NCBI GenBank assembly: GCA_902556205.1
Contig: CACDVH010000002.1
Location: 1-64,000 of the forward strand
Reading direction: 5' to 3'
DNA length: 64,000 nucleotides
Origin: an uncultured Gammaproteobacteria bacterium
Lineage (GTDB): Bacteria; Pseudomonadota; Gammaproteobacteria; PS1; Pseudothioglobaceae
The position numbers and the translations under genes are program-made. Positions 53,491-60,976 of the stretch are shown here, piece after piece. The notes under the pieces are model-generated. The model made no database searches. It was not told the origin of the DNA and saw nothing but the letters and a program-made list of their open reading frames with translations. How positions within the stretch are numbered: position 1 is the stretch's first letter; the number at the start of each line of letters is the position of its first letter.

Positions 53491-53745
53491 ATGGTAATCA
53501 TGTTTCAACTATTTTGGATAGCAGTGCTTACTTATGGATCAGCGTTACTATGCGCATCAGTCAAAACAAAAATTGGCAAAACTCTGATTATCTTGTTATT
53601 TTTTCCAGTAATTCTGTATTTGATTTTGACGGTTATATTTCAAATATACTTTGATTTGAGTATTACAGATCTATACAGGATTGGATGTGGAATGGATGCT
53701 GAACATTATAGTGATTGTTATCCAGATGGATATTTTCAGAATTAG
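53491..53745 (+). CDS. Small membrane protein, 84 residues
   Basis: A strong AAGGAG lies 6 nt before the ATG. Two hydrophobic segments (residues ~3-24 and ~30-57) are followed by a short outer tail with two cysteines (RIGCGMDAEHYSDCYPD), which could form a disulfide in the periplasm. No family recognised. It closes the sortase cluster. Confidence 0.65.
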   Translation: MVIMFQLFWIAVLTYGSALLCASVKTKIGKTLIILLFFPVILYLILTVIFQIYFDLSITDLYRIGCGMDAEHYSDCYPDGYFQN

Positions 53746-53840
53746 TTAAATTAATTAAGGTTTGGTTTACCTAATGAACTGGGCATTTGTTCCTATTGTC
53801 GCCCTAGGATTTCCCTTAAAGCACTAAAACGGAGGAAGTT

Positions 53841-54284
53841 ATGTCAAATGTTTATCAAAGTCATTTAACAGTCGTTATTGGCAATCCTAATAAAGATATG
53901 CAAGTCTTGATCACTCAACAAGCTAAAGAAGAGGGTGGTATGGAAGAAGATGTTTGGTTTGATTATGTTTTACGAAAATTTGATGCTGGAACTGAACAAA
54001 TTGCACCAAGCTATCAGAGTCCAATAGACGAGATGCTCTCCATAATGCTTGATGATGATATAAGAGTTGCTAAGCCCTTTAATGGCTTTACAAAAAGAGA
54101 TGGTCGAATATTTCCAGTAATCATATTTTATGAAGACTATATTCAAGATCTTGAAGGAAATCCAATTTCATTAATGAAGCTATCTGAAAAAATGATTGAG
54201 ATGATTAGAGAGTATTTTTTAAGAGTTATTAAAGCTGATTGGATTACTGTTACTTCAACGATTAACACTAGTCCTTATTTTTAG
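53841..54284 (+). CDS. Hypothetical 147-residue protein
   Basis: A soluble acidic protein behind a strong GGAGG Shine-Dalgarno. No signal peptide or membrane segment. Two short strand-helix units (HLTVVIGNPNKDM, FPVIIFYEDYIQDLEG) suggest a small alpha/beta fold. It is convergent with the envelope gene cluster at 54281 and overlaps it by 4 bp. I cannot name a family. Confidence 0.65.
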   Translation: MSNVYQSHLTVVIGNPNKDMQVLITQQAKEEGGMEEDVWFDYVLRKFDAGTEQIAPSYQSPIDEMLSIMLDDDIRVAKPFNGFTKRDGRIFPVIIFYEDYIQDLEGNPISLMKLSEKMIEMIREYFLRVIKADWITVTSTINTSPYF

Positions 54285-54790
54285 GATGCACTAAAGTCAA
54301 AATAGATCTGCCTTGTAAAAACATTTTCATCTTCTGGGCGGGGCAGAGGAGAGGTCTTCAAGATAGCTTTCATTAGAGACTTTTTCATTTGATTAGCTCT
54401 TCTCTTGTCACGTATGCTACATTCTTGAATTTCAGCATCTAAAACGTTGCCATCCTCATCTTGTTGAATATAGATTCTACAATTCCATTTACTGTAAGGA
54501 ATAACTTTGGTGGTCTTAAGTTCCCAATTCCCTCTTACTCTGCAAGATATCCCCTCAATCCAATCATCTTGCAAAATATTGAGTTTTTCTTGGATATCGT
54601 CTAAATTACTCTGATGTATTTCTTTGAAAAATTTATAAGCCTCATGAATAAATATAGGGGCAATTATTATTAGAAAAATAATTCCAAGCCAGGGTATTTT
54701 TTGCCATATCAGAATCCATGTAGCGATGACAAAAATGTTTATAAAAATGAATTTAAGTAACTCAATAGTTTGAGTGATTTGCTTTTTCAA
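54281..54790 (-). CDS. Inner-membrane protein with TolA C-terminal-like domain
   Basis: 169 residues. Two hydrophobic segments (~10-55) are followed by a short helix with HQSNLDDIQEKL, then residues ~80-169 with a TolA-III/TonB_C-like fold: WNCRIYIQQDEDGNVLDAEIQECS and ILKTSPLPRPEDENVFTRQIYFDFS. KTSPLPxPxD is the conserved end of TolA domain III. The long TolA domain II helix is missing. The start is TTG with AGGAG upstream. It could be a TolA mimic that interacts with TolB or with phage/colicin proteins. Confidence 0.75.
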   Translation of the reverse strand: MKKQITQTIELLKFIFINIFVIATWILIWQKIPWLGIIFLIIIAPIFIHEAYKFFKEIHQSNLDDIQEKLNILQDDWIEGISCRVRGNWELKTTKVIPYSKWNCRIYIQQDEDGNVLDAEIQECSIRDKRRANQMKKSLMKAILKTSPLPRPEDENVFTRQIYFDFSAS

Positions 54791-55020
54791 TTTTTCTCCT
54801 CTTTTTCTTGCTCCTCAATGTCATCAAGATTGCTTTGATGGGTATCTCTCAATGTGTGGAAAAGCGATTCCTTTCTATTACGATAAAGATATACAAATCC
54901 AAGAAACATTCCAACAGCAATTAGAAAGTCATAAGGATGAGAGGCCAACTCTAAAATAGTATCGATGAAGAACAAGCCAATAAAGAAGAAACTGCCATAA
55001 AAGAGAATATTTTTAATCAT
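54787..55020 (-). CDS. Small membrane protein with the HQSNLDDI tail
   Basis: 77 residues. Two membrane segments (~3-20, ~32-47) and a charged cytoplasmic tail with RDTHQSNLDDIEEQEKEEKN. The segment HQSNLDDI is shared with the 54281 protein at the same distance after the membrane part, so the two may derive from a common ancestor. The ATG directly follows the previous stop (TAGATG), so the genes are coupled. Confidence 0.65.
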   Translation of the reverse strand: MIKNILFYGSFFFIGLFFIDTILELASHPYDFLIAVGMFLGFVYLYRNRKESLFHTLRDTHQSNLDDIEEQEKEEKN

Positions 55021-55947
55021 CTAATTTACACTAAATATAAAGATAAGCTCTTTATCAAAGACCGCATCATCAGGGGCGGATGGAAGTGGTGATGCTTTAT
55101 AAACCGCTCTTATTATGGAATCTTTGAATACTTTAGCTTTATTACTATTATCAACATTTGAATTTCTAACATCGACTGCAACAACATTACCATCTCTATC
55201 TTGAACAACATATACCTCAGCAGTCCAATCATCCTCTGCTCCTTGATAACGCCAGAATGATTTAACCTTTGCTGCAACATTCAATAAATAAACTGACTTC
55301 AAGGTATTTAACTGTTCCTCAATAATCCTAAGTCTTTCTTGGTCTTGGTCAGCCTGAACTTCTTGAGTAAGAAGGCGATTGTATTGCTCATTTTCATAAG
55401 CAAGCTGCTGTGCAGCTCTCTCAGCTTCTAGCTCATCAAGACGTTGACGTTCCTCATCTAGCAAATCCTTGTACTTATCATTTTCTACTTCTTTTTCATA
55501 CAAATTGTTAATCTTATTTTTGTATTCAATACTCATTAAGAGGTTTTCAACACTTTGTGCTCTTTGCTCAGGGTTTTCATCTGCAAGTTCACAAACCACC
55601 CCTAGAAAGCGATACATTGCTGTGTCTGGTGCGGGATAAGTCCATCCTTCACTTGATTGAATTGAAGTTGATTCACCTTTACCAAGTGGCTCATCATGAA
55701 AATCTAATTGTAATGGATTCATTCTTTCACCCTCACAGTCAGTTCTGAGATAAATCTTCTCACTTGAGTCTGATCGAGAAGTCATCATCCACCAGTAAAC
55801 ATCACCATCATTCTTTCTTTTTAGATTGTTGAAGTCAATAAAACTCTGCTCTATAGAGTCATCCTCTATGATAGGAATTTTTGTCCACTCACCATAAGTA
55901 TTAAAAGAGAGCAGTAAAGAGAAGAGTAGTAGGAGTAGTTTTTTCAT
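55021..55947 (-). CDS. Secreted protein with coiled coil and TolA C-terminal-like domain
   Basis: 308 residues. Signal peptide MKKLLLLLFSLLLSFNTYG. Residues ~20-140 form a domain with YIDxNNLKR..GDVYWWMM similar to surface-adhesin-E-like modules. Residues ~145-215 are a Glu/Gln/Arg-rich coiled coil. Residues ~220-308 are TolA-III-like (AAKVKSFWRYQG, AEVYVVQDRDGNVVAVDVRNS, AVYKASPLPSAPDDAVFDKELIFIF). So it has the coiled coil plus domain III layout of TolA but a signal peptide in place of the anchor. Confidence 0.78.
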   Translation of the reverse strand: MKKLLLLLFSLLLSFNTYGEWTKIPIIEDDSIEQSFIDFNNLKRKNDGDVYWWMMTSRSDSSEKIYLRTDCEGERMNPLQLDFHDEPLGKGESTSIQSSEGWTYPAPDTAMYRFLGVVCELADENPEQRAQSVENLLMSIEYKNKINNLYEKEVENDKYKDLLDEERQRLDELEAERAAQQLAYENEQYNRLLTQEVQADQDQERLRIIEEQLNTLKSVYLLNVAAKVKSFWRYQGAEDDWTAEVYVVQDRDGNVVAVDVRNSNVDNSNKAKVFKDSIIRAVYKASPLPSAPDDAVFDKELIFIFSVN

Positions 55948-55951
55948 TAGA

Positions 55952-56389
55952 TTAATTTCCCACTAAGGCACAATTATTTTTTAAGTACATGTTTCTTGAG
56001 TTTATATCAGCAGCCTCACCCACTTCGTCAAAAACACTATTTAACATTTCTTCATAAAGCCCACCAAGAATGAAGTCATTACTAAACAAGCCTGCACTGT
56101 CAGATATTCTTAATGAAAATAAGAATGGAACATTGTTCCTCATAAAATCACGTGTAATAATCCCACTTCTTATAGCGTCAAGCAATTTTGTCCCACTAGA
56201 CATACCAACATTAAATAAACGATTCCACTCTTTTCCAACTTCTTCAGAATATTCATGATGAGTTACCATATTGGCGCACTTGAAAGCCATAACAGTTTTA
56301 AGGCCAAGGTGTTTATATTCGGATAAATCGTCCTGAGAAAAAACATTTAAAGAGAGTAATAAAGAGAAGAGAAGTAGTATTTTTTTCAT
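55952..56389 (-). CDS. Small secreted protein, 145 residues
   Basis: MKKILLLFSLLLSLNVFSQ is a signal peptide. The mature ~126 residues are helical with two Cys (FKCANMV and KNNCALVGN), which may pair. No family recognised. It is the first full gene of the minus-strand operon 56389-54281, likely driven by the promoter at 56474-56502. Its signal peptide is very similar to that of the next gene. Confidence 0.68.
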   Translation of the reverse strand: MKKILLLFSLLLSLNVFSQDDLSEYKHLGLKTVMAFKCANMVTHHEYSEEVGKEWNRLFNVGMSSGTKLLDAIRSGIITRDFMRNNVPFLFSLRISDSAGLFSNDFILGGLYEEMLNSVFDEVGEAADINSRNMYLKNNCALVGN

Positions 56390-56413
56390 AATAAATACAA
56401 ATAGTTAAGTTTA

Positions 56414-56467
56414 TTATCTTAAATGGTTAAAGTCATTTACATAAAAAGTTAGAAGTAGTTTCTTCAT
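56414..56467 (-). pseudogene. 17-codon ORF, possible gene remnant
   Basis: MKKLLLTFYVNDFNHLR starts 6 nt after a TATAAT on the minus strand. It resembles the first residues of the neighbouring signal peptides (MKKLLLLLF, MKKILLLF) and then runs off, so it may be the truncated start of an earlier first gene of this operon, or a tiny leader peptide. Confidence 0.35.
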
Positions 56468-56473
56468 GCTTTA

Positions 56474-56511
56474 ATTATATGTCAACTTGAACCAAAGTCC
56501 AAATTTCGTTT
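56474..56511 (-). promoter_or_regulatory. Minus-strand promoter of the TolA-like operon (TTGGAC-17-TATAAT)
   Basis: On the minus strand TTGGAC (56497-56502) and TATAAT (56474-56479) are 17 bp apart. The 30 bp at 56482-56511 match 57380-57409, ahead of the methyltransferase gene, in 28 positions. Confidence 0.75.
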
Positions 56512-56633
56512 GATGTGTGAGTGAGGGTGTATATAACTATCTCCGATGTCGAGAGGGGCTCCCCCCATGCCTTCAAAGTCTAAATAAATATGCCAAGGAT
56601 AGTTATTTATTTCCTATTAAATAACTACTTATT

Positions 56634-56655
56634 TGTGAGTAGAAATGTGAGTAGA
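56634..56655 (+). repeat. Right arm-type repeats (two TGTGAGTAGA copies)
   Basis: Same orientation and spacing as 38000-38021, one base different in the spacer. Located 55 bp inside attR. Confidence 0.65.
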
Positions 56656-56710
56656 ATTTTAGTGATAATTTATTAGATCCTTTAATATATAGAGTTACAG
56701 AGAGTTATGT

Positions 56711-56730
56711 GAATCCCATTCCCTCCACCA
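56711..56730 (+). repeat. attR: 20-bp repeat of the tRNA-Ser 3' end
   Basis: Exact copy of 37856-37875 without the rest of the tRNA, so it marks the distal end of the integrated element. Confidence 0.93.
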
Positions 56731-56735
56731 AGCAG

Positions 56736-57365
56736 TTATTTTTTTCTAAATACTGTGATGATGACTTGGTCACTTCCGTGTTTTTTGTCTGGATTATTTC
56801 CATAAACATCGACTTCATGGAAAGTTGGCTTGGTAATATTTTTTTTAATTTCTATAAGTTTCTTGTCAAAACCAGCTTTTTTAAATAATTTAAAGTGAAC
56901 CGTAAAAACAAAAAGAGCACTGGGGCGTGAAACCCTTAGGAGTTCATCTAATACGTTGGGTCCAACATGTCCATGGGTAAAAGTACCTGCACTGACAATG
57001 GCCCCATAATGATTATCATTGATCAATAACCTTTTTGTTAGGTCTGCCTCGATTATTTCAGAATAACAATTTTTTGTTCTAGCAATATTGAGCATTTCAG
57101 GAGAAATATCAATCGCATCTATTTCTTTTGAATTCAGATTTAAGCACTCTCCAATGAGTCCTGTTCCTGCTCCAACATCTAGGATGGGAGTATCTTTATC
57201 ATCAGAATATTGAGCAAAATATTTAGCTATTTCTATTGGAGAGCGATAGTCATTTTGCTTAGCAAAATCTTCATCATATGTGGACGCCCAAGTCTTATAT
57301 AAATTTATAGAATCTTCAGGAGTTTTTAATGAATAGGCATCTTTTAAACCCTTTTTATCATTCAT
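56736..57365 (-). CDS. Class I SAM-dependent methyltransferase
   Basis: ~209 residues from the ATG at 57365 (MNDKKGLK). DTPILDVGAGTGLIGECL is motif I, IDAIDISPEMLNIAR motif II, and AIVSAGTFTHGHVGPNVLDELLRVSRP the later core. The substrate is unknown; the N-terminal DSINLYKTWASTYDEDF is seen in Williams-Beuren/ubiquinone-type methyltransferases. The longer start at 57383 would precede the -10, so it is not preferred. The gene is the first chromosomal one after attR. Confidence 0.85.
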   Translation of the reverse strand: MNDKKGLKDAYSLKTPEDSINLYKTWASTYDEDFAKQNDYRSPIEIAKYFAQYSDDKDTPILDVGAGTGLIGECLNLNSKEIDAIDISPEMLNIARTKNCYSEIIEADLTKRLLINDNHYGAIVSAGTFTHGHVGPNVLDELLRVSRPSALFVFTVHFKLFKKAGFDKKLIEIKKNITKPTFHEVDVYGNNPDKKHGSDQVIITVFRKK

Positions 57366-57371
57366 CTTTAG

Positions 57372-57409
57372 ATTGTATCTCAACTTGAACTAAAGTCCAA
57401 ATTTCATTT
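57372..57409 (-). promoter_or_regulatory. Methyltransferase promoter (TTGGAC-17-TACAAT), leaderless type
   Basis: On the minus strand TTGGAC (57395-57400) and TACAAT (57372-57377) are 17 bp apart, and the -10 ends 6 nt before the ATG at 57365. It shares 28 of 30 bp (57380-57409) with the island promoter at 56482-56511. Confidence 0.72.
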
Positions 57410-57557
57410 ATTGATTTCTATTGACATTATCTTGGTTATGTTATATGATACATTATAGTAGTATATATTCTATAATAAGAGAATAAACACTATTTTTCGA
57501 ATTTGAATTATATTCGCTACTAAGAAAAGATAATAATCAAAAAAGGAGAAAATTATT

Positions 57558-59090
57558 ATGTACAAAACTAAAAAAATCGCTACGCTTGCTAGCATTGCTT
57601 TACTGAGTAGTACATTCAGTGGTGCAGCTATATCAGCAAACATGGGCGGTTCAGTAAATGTTGCAATCATAGGTGAGGCTGATACGCTTGACCCAATGAT
57701 TTCTTCTAAGGATGTTGTTGGTACAGTCACCCAACATATTTATGAAACACTTTTTACTTTTGATGGTTCTTGGGCGCCAGCACCGTTATTAGCTGATGGT
57801 ATGCCTGATGTCTCAGGTGATGGATTAACTTATACTATTAAAATTCGTCAAGGCGTAAACTTTCATGACGGCTCAAGTATGGACTCGGCTGATGTAGTTG
57901 ATTCACTCAACCGTTGGTTAAGTATCGCTTCAAGGGGTAAATCTGTTGCAAGTAAAGTCGATTCAGTTTCTGCATTAGATTCACATACAGTGCAGATACA
58001 ACTTAATGAAGTATATTCACCTTTGCTATCATTAATGTCAATGAATAACGCAGCTGCTGTTATTTATCCTCAAGAAAATATTCAGGGTGATGATCTTGCT
58101 GCGCCAATAGGAACAGGCCCTTACAAAGTGAATGATTATAAGGCTGATCAGTATCTTCAATTAGTTCGTTATGATGGTTACTCTTCAAGTTCCTCCCCAA
58201 TCGATGGGGCGTCAGGACCAAGAGCAAGATACCTGGATGAAATTAACTTTATTCCAGTAGGAGATGTTAGTACTCGCCTTGAAGGTTTATTATCTGGACA
58301 GTTTGATTTCGCTGAAAGTATTGCTGCTGAGTCTTATGACAGATTAGATTCAAATTCTAATGCAGAGCCTGTTCTTCTTGCGCCTTATGGTTGGCCAATG
58401 TGGGTAATTAATCACAAAAAAGGTATTATGACTGATCTTCATGTAAGAAAAGCTCTCCAAGCTGCTCTTCCAGCTGAAGATATGCTTTATGCTGCCTTTG
58501 GTGATGAGAAATTCTATAAAGCTGATGGTGCGCTTTATCCCGAAGGATTTGTTTGGAATAGTGACGCTGGGTTAGAAAATTATGGTTCTGGTGATACTAA
58601 GAAAGCAAATGGCTTTTTGAAAGCCTCTAGCTATGATGGATCTCCACTCAGAATCTTAACTTCGAAACAATACATGTGGCACTTTAAGACTGCTGAAGTT
58701 GCTAAGGTATTTCTAGAGCAAGCAGGATTCAATGTTCAAATGGATGTTGTGGACTGGGCAACACTTGGCCAGAGAAGGAATAATCCTGATCTATGGGATG
58801 TTTTTCTTTCTCATTCACCATACATTCCTGAACCTTCTCTAAATGGCACAATGCAGTCTACTTACAGAGCAGGTTGGACGAATGGTGAAAAAGAGTATTT
58901 AATGTCTCAATTCACTAGTGTGACCGATACGGCTGAAAGAGCTGAAATTTGGTCGAAGATTCAAGAAAATTACTTTAATGATGTTGGCTTCATTAAGCTT
59001 GGTAGCTTTAATAGCTTACGTGGAAAGTCTGTAGCACTTAAAGGAGTGCCAGAAACACCATGGCCTTTTTTCTGGAACGCTCATAAGTAA
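57558..59090 (+). CDS. Peptide/nickel-type ABC transporter substrate-binding protein (SBP_bac_5)
   Basis: 510 residues. Signal peptide MYKTKKIATLASIALLSSTF to ISA. The mature part GGSVNVAIIGEADTLDPMISSKDVVGTVTQHIYETLF and YTIKIRQGVNFHDGSSMDSADVVDSLNRW is typical of the DppA/OppA/family 5 binding proteins, and LHVRKALQAALPAEDM is the usual later block. It has an AGGAG Shine-Dalgarno. With the genes downstream it forms a complete Dpp/Opp-type importer. The amidohydrolase in the operon suggests N-acylated amino acids or peptides as ligand. Confidence 0.92.
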   Translation: MYKTKKIATLASIALLSSTFSGAAISANMGGSVNVAIIGEADTLDPMISSKDVVGTVTQHIYETLFTFDGSWAPAPLLADGMPDVSGDGLTYTIKIRQGVNFHDGSSMDSADVVDSLNRWLSIASRGKSVASKVDSVSALDSHTVQIQLNEVYSPLLSLMSMNNAAAVIYPQENIQGDDLAAPIGTGPYKVNDYKADQYLQLVRYDGYSSSSSPIDGASGPRARYLDEINFIPVGDVSTRLEGLLSGQFDFAESIAAESYDRLDSNSNAEPVLLAPYGWPMWVINHKKGIMTDLHVRKALQAALPAEDMLYAAFGDEKFYKADGALYPEGFVWNSDAGLENYGSGDTKKANGFLKASSYDGSPLRILTSKQYMWHFKTAEVAKVFLEQAGFNVQMDVVDWATLGQRRNNPDLWDVFLSHSPYIPEPSLNGTMQSTYRAGWTNGEKEYLMSQFTSVTDTAERAEIWSKIQENYFNDVGFIKLGSFNSLRGKSVALKGVPETPWPFFWNAHK

Positions 59091-59161
59091 AAATAGTTTA
59101 ATTATTTAAACTAAACTTGCGGCCTAGGGATAATTACTCTAGGCCGTATAATAAGTAAGTC

Positions 59162-60103
59162 ATGAAAACATATATTTTTAAAAGAATACTAGGGATGATC
59201 TGGGTGATGTTCATCGTTCTTACCTTAGTTTTTATTATTGTAAGATTAGCGCCAGGAGATCCTGCAACTCTTATATTGGGTCCTGATGCAACCCCAGAGC
59301 AAGCAATTCAACTACGAGAAAATATGGGCTTTAATCGCCCAATTATGATTCAATATGTAGACTTTATTTCCTCGGTGGCACAGGGGGATTTGGGTAGTTC
59401 TATATTTTTTAATCAGCCTGTTTTAAGCGTACTTGCTGAGAGAGCTGAACCTTCTATATTGTTAACTTTATTTTCACTAGGTATTGCCATATCTATTGCT
59501 CTTCCATTTGGAATAGCTTCTGCCTACTATCGAGGAACTTTGCTTGACCAAAGCTCATTGACAACTGCAATGCTAGTTGCTTCAATCCCCAGTTTTTGGA
59601 CAGGCTTAATTTTGCAACAATATTTAGGGACTGAATTAGGTTGGTTTCCAGTTTCAGGTTATGGCGAACCTGGAGCTAGCTTTGGTCAAAGAGCCTATCA
59701 TCTATTACTCCCTTCTCTTGTATTGGGCATAGTTAATTCAGCGTTAATATTAAGATTTACTCGGGCATCAATGTTGGATGTATTGACTGAAGATTATGTT
59801 CGAACAGCTAGGTCAAAAGGATTATCTGAAGTGAATGTAGTTCTTCGCCAAGCATTTAAAAATACTTTGATTCCATTGGCTACAGTTATTGGCTTAACTT
59901 TTGCTTTACTTATTTCTGGCGCCGTTGTCACTGAACGTGTTTTTAATTTACCAGGCATTGGTTCGCTTGTTGTTGGCTCAGTTTTAAGGCGAGATTATCC
60001 AATGATTCAAGGCACCTTGATTTTAGTATCAGGGGTCTATGTACTTGTTAATTTTTTAATTGACATGATTTATTTATGGATTGACCCAAGGGTCAAATAT
60101 TAA
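59162..60103 (+). CDS. Peptide ABC transporter permease (DppB-like)
   Basis: 313 residues. KRILGMIWVMFIVLTLVFIIVRLAPGDPA is the family start, DYVRTARSKGLSEVNVVLRQAFKN the EAA loop, and GIGSLVVGSVLRRDYPMIQG plus IDMIYLWIDPRVKY the usual C-terminus. It forms the inner-membrane channel with the next product. Confidence 0.94.
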   Translation: MKTYIFKRILGMIWVMFIVLTLVFIIVRLAPGDPATLILGPDATPEQAIQLRENMGFNRPIMIQYVDFISSVAQGDLGSSIFFNQPVLSVLAERAEPSILLTLFSLGIAISIALPFGIASAYYRGTLLDQSSLTTAMLVASIPSFWTGLILQQYLGTELGWFPVSGYGEPGASFGQRAYHLLLPSLVLGIVNSALILRFTRASMLDVLTEDYVRTARSKGLSEVNVVLRQAFKNTLIPLATVIGLTFALLISGAVVTERVFNLPGIGSLVVGSVLRRDYPMIQGTLILVSGVYVLVNFLIDMIYLWIDPRVKY

Positions 60104-60113
60104 AAGGCTGATA

Positions 60114-60974
60114 GTGAGTGATATTTCAAAAAATTTAGATCAAGTAAATCTTTGGCAAGTTTTAATTCAAAGACGCTCTGTGCTGTTTGGAGTAATTGTT
60201 TTATTAATTATTAGTTTTTTTGCCATCTTTGCTCCATGGATAAGCTCTGTTGACCCTGGAGCAATTGCTGTTCGAAGTAGATTATTGCCTCCAGGCGCTG
60301 AATATTGGCTAGGTACAGATGAACTTGGTCGTGATATTTTCACTCGCTTAATTTATGCTGGAAGAGTATCGTTGACTGTGGGTATTGGAGTGGCAATTAT
60401 CTCTTCTATTGTAGGAATAATAATGGGTCTTGTTAGTGGGTTTTTTAAGCGGTTAGATGCCCCTATTTCTCGAATTATTGATGCAATGATGGCTTTTCCT
60501 GATATTCTTCTGGCTATCTCATTAGTTGCAGTTTTAGGTGGGTCTGTAGTAAATGTTATTATTGCGCTTTCAATTGTCTATGCGCCTCGTGTTGCTAGAA
60601 TAGTAAGGGCTTCAACACTAGTTATCCGAGAATTGCCATATGTTGAGGCTGCAAGAGCTCTGAGTGTGGGAACACCCACTATACTTTTTAGCCATATTTT
60701 GAGAAATATTATGTCTCCTATAATAGTTCAGGCGACATTCATCTTTGCGTATTCAATGCTATCAGAGGCTGGATTGTCTTTCCTGGGTGTTGGAGTAGAC
60801 CCTTCAACGCCAACCTGGGGAACTATGATTAGTAATGGAAGGCAGTATATTGACGTAGCTTCATGGATGATTATGTGTCCTGGAGTGGCAATCACATTGT
60901 GTGTTTTGTCACTTCAAATTGCAGGCGATGGTCTCCGAGATGCGCTTGATCCTAAAATTGCAAAAAATCTTTAA
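60114..60974 (+). CDS. Peptide ABC transporter permease (DppC-like)
   Basis: ~286 residues from GTG 60114, which has AAAAGG 6 nt upstream; the longer frame from TTG 60081 would overlap dppB and lacks a ribosome site. AIAVRSRLLPPGAEYWLGTDELGRDIFTRLIYAGRVSL is the N-terminal OppC signature, and PYVEAARALSVGTPTILFSHILRN holds the EAA loop. GDGLRDALDPK is the standard end. Confidence 0.93.
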   Translation: MSDISKNLDQVNLWQVLIQRRSVLFGVIVLLIISFFAIFAPWISSVDPGAIAVRSRLLPPGAEYWLGTDELGRDIFTRLIYAGRVSLTVGIGVAIISSIVGIIMGLVSGFFKRLDAPISRIIDAMMAFPDILLAISLVAVLGGSVVNVIIALSIVYAPRVARIVRASTLVIRELPYVEAARALSVGTPTILFSHILRNIMSPIIVQATFIFAYSMLSEAGLSFLGVGVDPSTPTWGTMISNGRQYIDVASWMIMCPGVAITLCVLSLQIAGDGLRDALDPKIAKNL

Positions 60975-60976
60975 TT

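Larger units (their letters stand above)
37856..56730. mobile_element. Integrative genomic island in tRNA-Ser, 18.9 kb
   Basis: The last 20 bp of tRNA-Ser (37856-37875) are repeated exactly at 56711-56730. Between these lie a P4-type tyrosine integrase at the tRNA-proximal end, AlpA and DUF6291 genes, and accessory cargo. Tandem TGTGAGTAGA repeats occur near both ends (38000-38021 and 56634-56655), as expected of integrase arm sites. The cargo includes nucleases, a helicase, an AIPR-like gene, sortase and envelope genes. There are no capsid, tail, portal, relaxase or conjugation genes, so it is neither a complete prophage nor a self-transmissible element; a phage satellite or a mobilisable integrative element are possible. 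Confidence 0.93.
56390..56735. other. Right end of the island: promoter, arm sites and attR region
   Basis: 346 bp without a full gene. From left to right: a 17-codon mini-ORF (56414-56467, minus), a minus-strand promoter (56474-56502), a short GGGG/CCCC hairpin near 56555, an inverted repeat AGTTATTTA/TAAATAACT (56601-56626), the arm-type repeats (56634-56655) and attR (56711-56730). Confidence 0.7.

Noticed and set aside
53774-53827. 17-codon ORF MNWAFVPIVALGFPLKH
   Set aside because: Too short, no Shine-Dalgarno and no partner; possibly a remnant of a small membrane protein gene but not supportable.
56711-56730. A second tRNA-Ser
   Set aside because: Only the last 20 bp of the tRNA are present; it is attR.
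37856-56730. Prophage
   Set aside because: No capsid, portal, terminase, tail or lysis genes were found; integrase, AlpA and DUF6291 alone do not make a phage.
57470-57730. 86-codon minus-strand ORF over the start of the peptide-binding protein gene
   Set aside because: It overlaps the signal peptide region and Shine-Dalgarno of a clear gene and looks like a shadow frame.
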